Assembly (NCBI GenBank): GCA_031292735.1
Contig: JARLGP010000151.1
Location: forward strand, 1 to 6,262
Direction of reading: 5' to 3'
From: Holophaga sp.
GTDB taxonomy: Bacteria; Acidobacteriota; Holophagae; Holophagales; Holophagaceae
DNA length: 6,262 nucleotides
Both the position numbers and the translations under genes were made by a program. This document shows, one piece after another, positions 4,800 through 6,262 of this stretch. Position 1 is the first letter of the stretch. Each line of letters begins with the position of its first letter. The notes below the pieces were generated by a model, which saw only the letters and a program-made list of their open reading frames with translations, had not been told where the DNA came from and did not search any database.

Positions 4800-6262
4800 T
4801 CATGCGACGGTCCCCAGGTTGATGACCCGGACGTCCATGGGGACTTCGCTGTGGCTCAGGACCACCAGGTGGGGCATGGCCCGTTCCAGGAGGTGCCGGA
4901 GGTGGGGCCGGACGACGGGGTTGGTGAGCAGGACCGGCTGGGCGCCGGGCAGGAGGACGTTGATGCCGGCGGTGATGCGGTTGAGGAGCTCCTGCAGCCG
5001 GGTGGGGTCGATCGCCAGGAAACTGCCCCGGTCGGTGGTTTCGATGCCGGCCTGGATGGTCTGTTCCAGCTTGGGGTCGAGGATCAGCACGCCCAGCTCG
5101 TTGTTGTCGGAGAGGTGGGGGCTGGTGAGGGAGCGGCCCAGGTGCTGGCGGACGTATTCGGTGAGGGTCAGCGGATCGCGGGTGATGCCGATGGCGTCGG
5201 CGGTGGATTCCAGGATCCGGGCCAGATCCCGCACCGGCACCCGTTCCCGCAGGAGGTTCTGGATCACCTTCTGGATCACCCCCAGGGGGACCACGTTGGG
5301 CACCAGTTCTTCCACCAGCTTGGGGCTGGTCTCCTTCAGGGCGTCCAGGAGCTGCTGGACCTCCATCCGTCCGACCAGTTCCGGGGCCTGCTGCTTCACC
5401 AGCTCGGAGATGTGGGTGGTGATGACCGTGGCGCCGTCCACCACGGTGTAGCCCAGCAGCTGGGCATGGTCGCGCTGGGCTTCGGTGATCCAGAACGCGG
5501 GCAGGCCGAAGGCCGGCTCGGTGGTGGGGGTGCCCTGGATGTCCTCGGTGGCGGTGCCCGGGTTCATGGCCAGGAACATGCCCGGCATCACCGAACTGCG
5601 GGCGATCTCCTCGCCCCGCAGCTGCAGCCGGTAGGTGTTGGCCGGCAGCTGGAGGTTGTCGCGGATGCGGATGGGCGGCACGACGATGCCCATTTCCTGG
5701 GCCATCTGCCGCCGGAGCGCCTTGATCCGCTCCAGCACCGTGCCGCCATGGTTGGCGTCCAGCAGCGGGATCAGGCCGTAGCCGACTTCCAGGCCCAGGG
5801 GATCGACCTTGAGCAGGTTCTCCACCCGCTCCGGCCCCTCGGGCTTGAGCTTGTCCCGGGCCTCGGTCTCGGCCTTCTCCTCGGCCTTCCTGCTGGCGAA
5901 TTTCCAGGTGGTGTAGGCCATGAGCCCGAACACGATGCCCATGACCCAGAACGCCACCAGGGGCAGCCCGGGCACCGCGCCGAACAGGAACAGCACCGCC
6001 GCCGAGATGGCCAGGGGCCGGAAGTCGCCGCCCAGCTGGCCCATGACTTCGGTGCCCAGGTTGGGGGAATTGGAGCCGCTGCGGGTGGTGAGGATGGCGC
6101 CGCCCACGGAAATCAGCAGGCTGGGGATGGCCGTCACCAGACCGTCACCCACCGTCAGCAGGGTGAAGGTCTCCATGGCCTGCATGACCGGGAGGTTGTA
6201 TTTCACAATGCCGATGATGATGCCGGCGATGATGTTGACCGCCAGGATGATCAGGGCGGCCA
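4800..6262 (-). CDS. flhA: Flagellar export gate protein FlhA, 5' end outside window
   Basis: FlhA is the large membrane protein of the flagellar type III export apparatus; nine copies form a ring whose cytoplasmic domain receives chaperone-substrate complexes. Here 486 residues are visible against about 690 in the full family, so roughly the first 200 (the first membrane helices and the FHIPEP loop) are upstream of the window. The frame is open to the edge: hydrophobic A-A-L-I-I-L-A-V-N-I-I-A-G (fragment residues 1-13) continues without break into the later part. The T-L-L-T-V-G-D-G-L-V..I-P-S-L-L-I-S segment (about 33-51) is strongly conserved in FlhA. Two further membrane helices lie at about 83-119, then a charged Lys/Glu linker, and the cytoplasmic domain from about 150 (L-G-Y/V-G-Y-G-L-I-P-L-L-D type start) to the end. 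The GTG at 6206 that could be read as a start is an internal Val codon. The stop TGA is at 4802-4800, followed by flhF after 43 nt. Confidence 0.97.
   Translation of the reverse strand, partial: AALIILAVNIIAGIIIGIVKYNLPVMQAMETFTLLTVGDGLVTAIPSLLISVGGAILTTRSGSNSPNLGTEVMGQLGGDFRPLAISAAVLFLFGAVPGLPLVAFWVMGIVFGLMAYTTWKFASRKAEEKAETEARDKLKPEGPERVENLLKVDPLGLEVGYGLIPLLDANHGGTVLERIKALRRQMAQEMGIVVPPIRIRDNLQLPANTYRLQLRGEEIARSSVMPGMFLAMNPGTATEDIQGTPTTEPAFGLPAFWITEAQRDHAQLLGYTVVDGATVITTHISELVKQQAPELVGRMEVQQLLDALKETSPKLVEELVPNVVPLGVIQKVIQNLLRERVPVRDLARILESTADAIGITRDPLTLTEYVRQHLGRSLTSPHLSDNNELGVLILDPKLEQTIQAGIETTDRGSFLAIDPTRLQELLNRITAGINVLLPGAQPVLLTNPVVRPHLRHLLERAMPHLVVLSHSEVPMDVRVINLGTVA

Noticed and set aside
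5257..5280. A perfect tandem repeat of 12 bp in flhA.
   Set aside because: It encodes V-I-Q-K-V-I-Q-N, and this I-Q-K-V-x-Q-N-L-L-R-E segment is normal in FlhA, so the repeat is explained by the protein sequence.
4800..6206. GTG at 6206 as the start of a 468-residue protein.
   Set aside because: The frame continues to the window edge with typical FlhA membrane sequence (I-I-A-G-I-I-I-G-I-V), so GTG is an internal valine codon.

Overview
The window is a continuous, one-strand (minus) piece of a bacterial flagellar operon. In transcription order it reads flhA (C-terminal part only) - flhF - flhG - fliA - fliM - a CheC/CheX-like switch-complex gene, probably fliY/fliN type, cut off at position 1. 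All six reading frames are intact inside the window. The only non-coding DNA is four short spacers (43, 25, 12 and 1 nt) and the flhG/fliA pair overlaps in an ATGA, so the genes are most likely one transcript with translational coupling. No RNA gene, mobile element, CRISPR array, rho-independent terminator or convincing promoter was seen.

Base composition is high (about two-thirds G+C by eye) with strong G/C preference at third codon positions. The block flhA-flhF-flhG-fliA is a widespread order in Gram-negative and Gram-positive flagellated bacteria. The presence of FlhF/FlhG and of a CheC-like switch protein directly after fliM, with fliM following fliA, argues against enteric bacteria, whose operons are arranged differently. 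A Holophaga/Geothrix-like acidobacterium or a deltaproteobacterium-like lineage would fit, but this is a guess from composition and gene order only.

Layout: 4800-6262 FlhA, export-gate membrane protein (last membrane segments plus the whole cytoplasmic domain); 3392-4756 FlhF, SRP-type GTPase that sets flagellar position; 2503-3366 FlhG, MinD-like ATPase that limits flagellar number and stimulates FlhF; 1619-2506 FliA, sigma-28, which switches on late flagellar genes; 578-1606 FliM, the CheY-binding rotor switch protein; 1-576 the CheC-like partner of FliM. Together they cover export (FlhA), where and how many flagella are built (FlhF/FlhG), the late-gene transcription switch (FliA) and the C-ring that sets rotation direction (FliM and the FliY-like protein).

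I did not find a previously undescribed system. Points worth a second look are small: a flhF start with no Shine-Dalgarno sequence, an altered G3 motif in FlhF, a single surviving CheC phosphatase motif in the last gene, an in-frame A7 slippery heptamer inside a small hairpin in fliM, an AT-rich pocket just before fliA, and an Ala/Pro-rich N-terminal extension on FliA.
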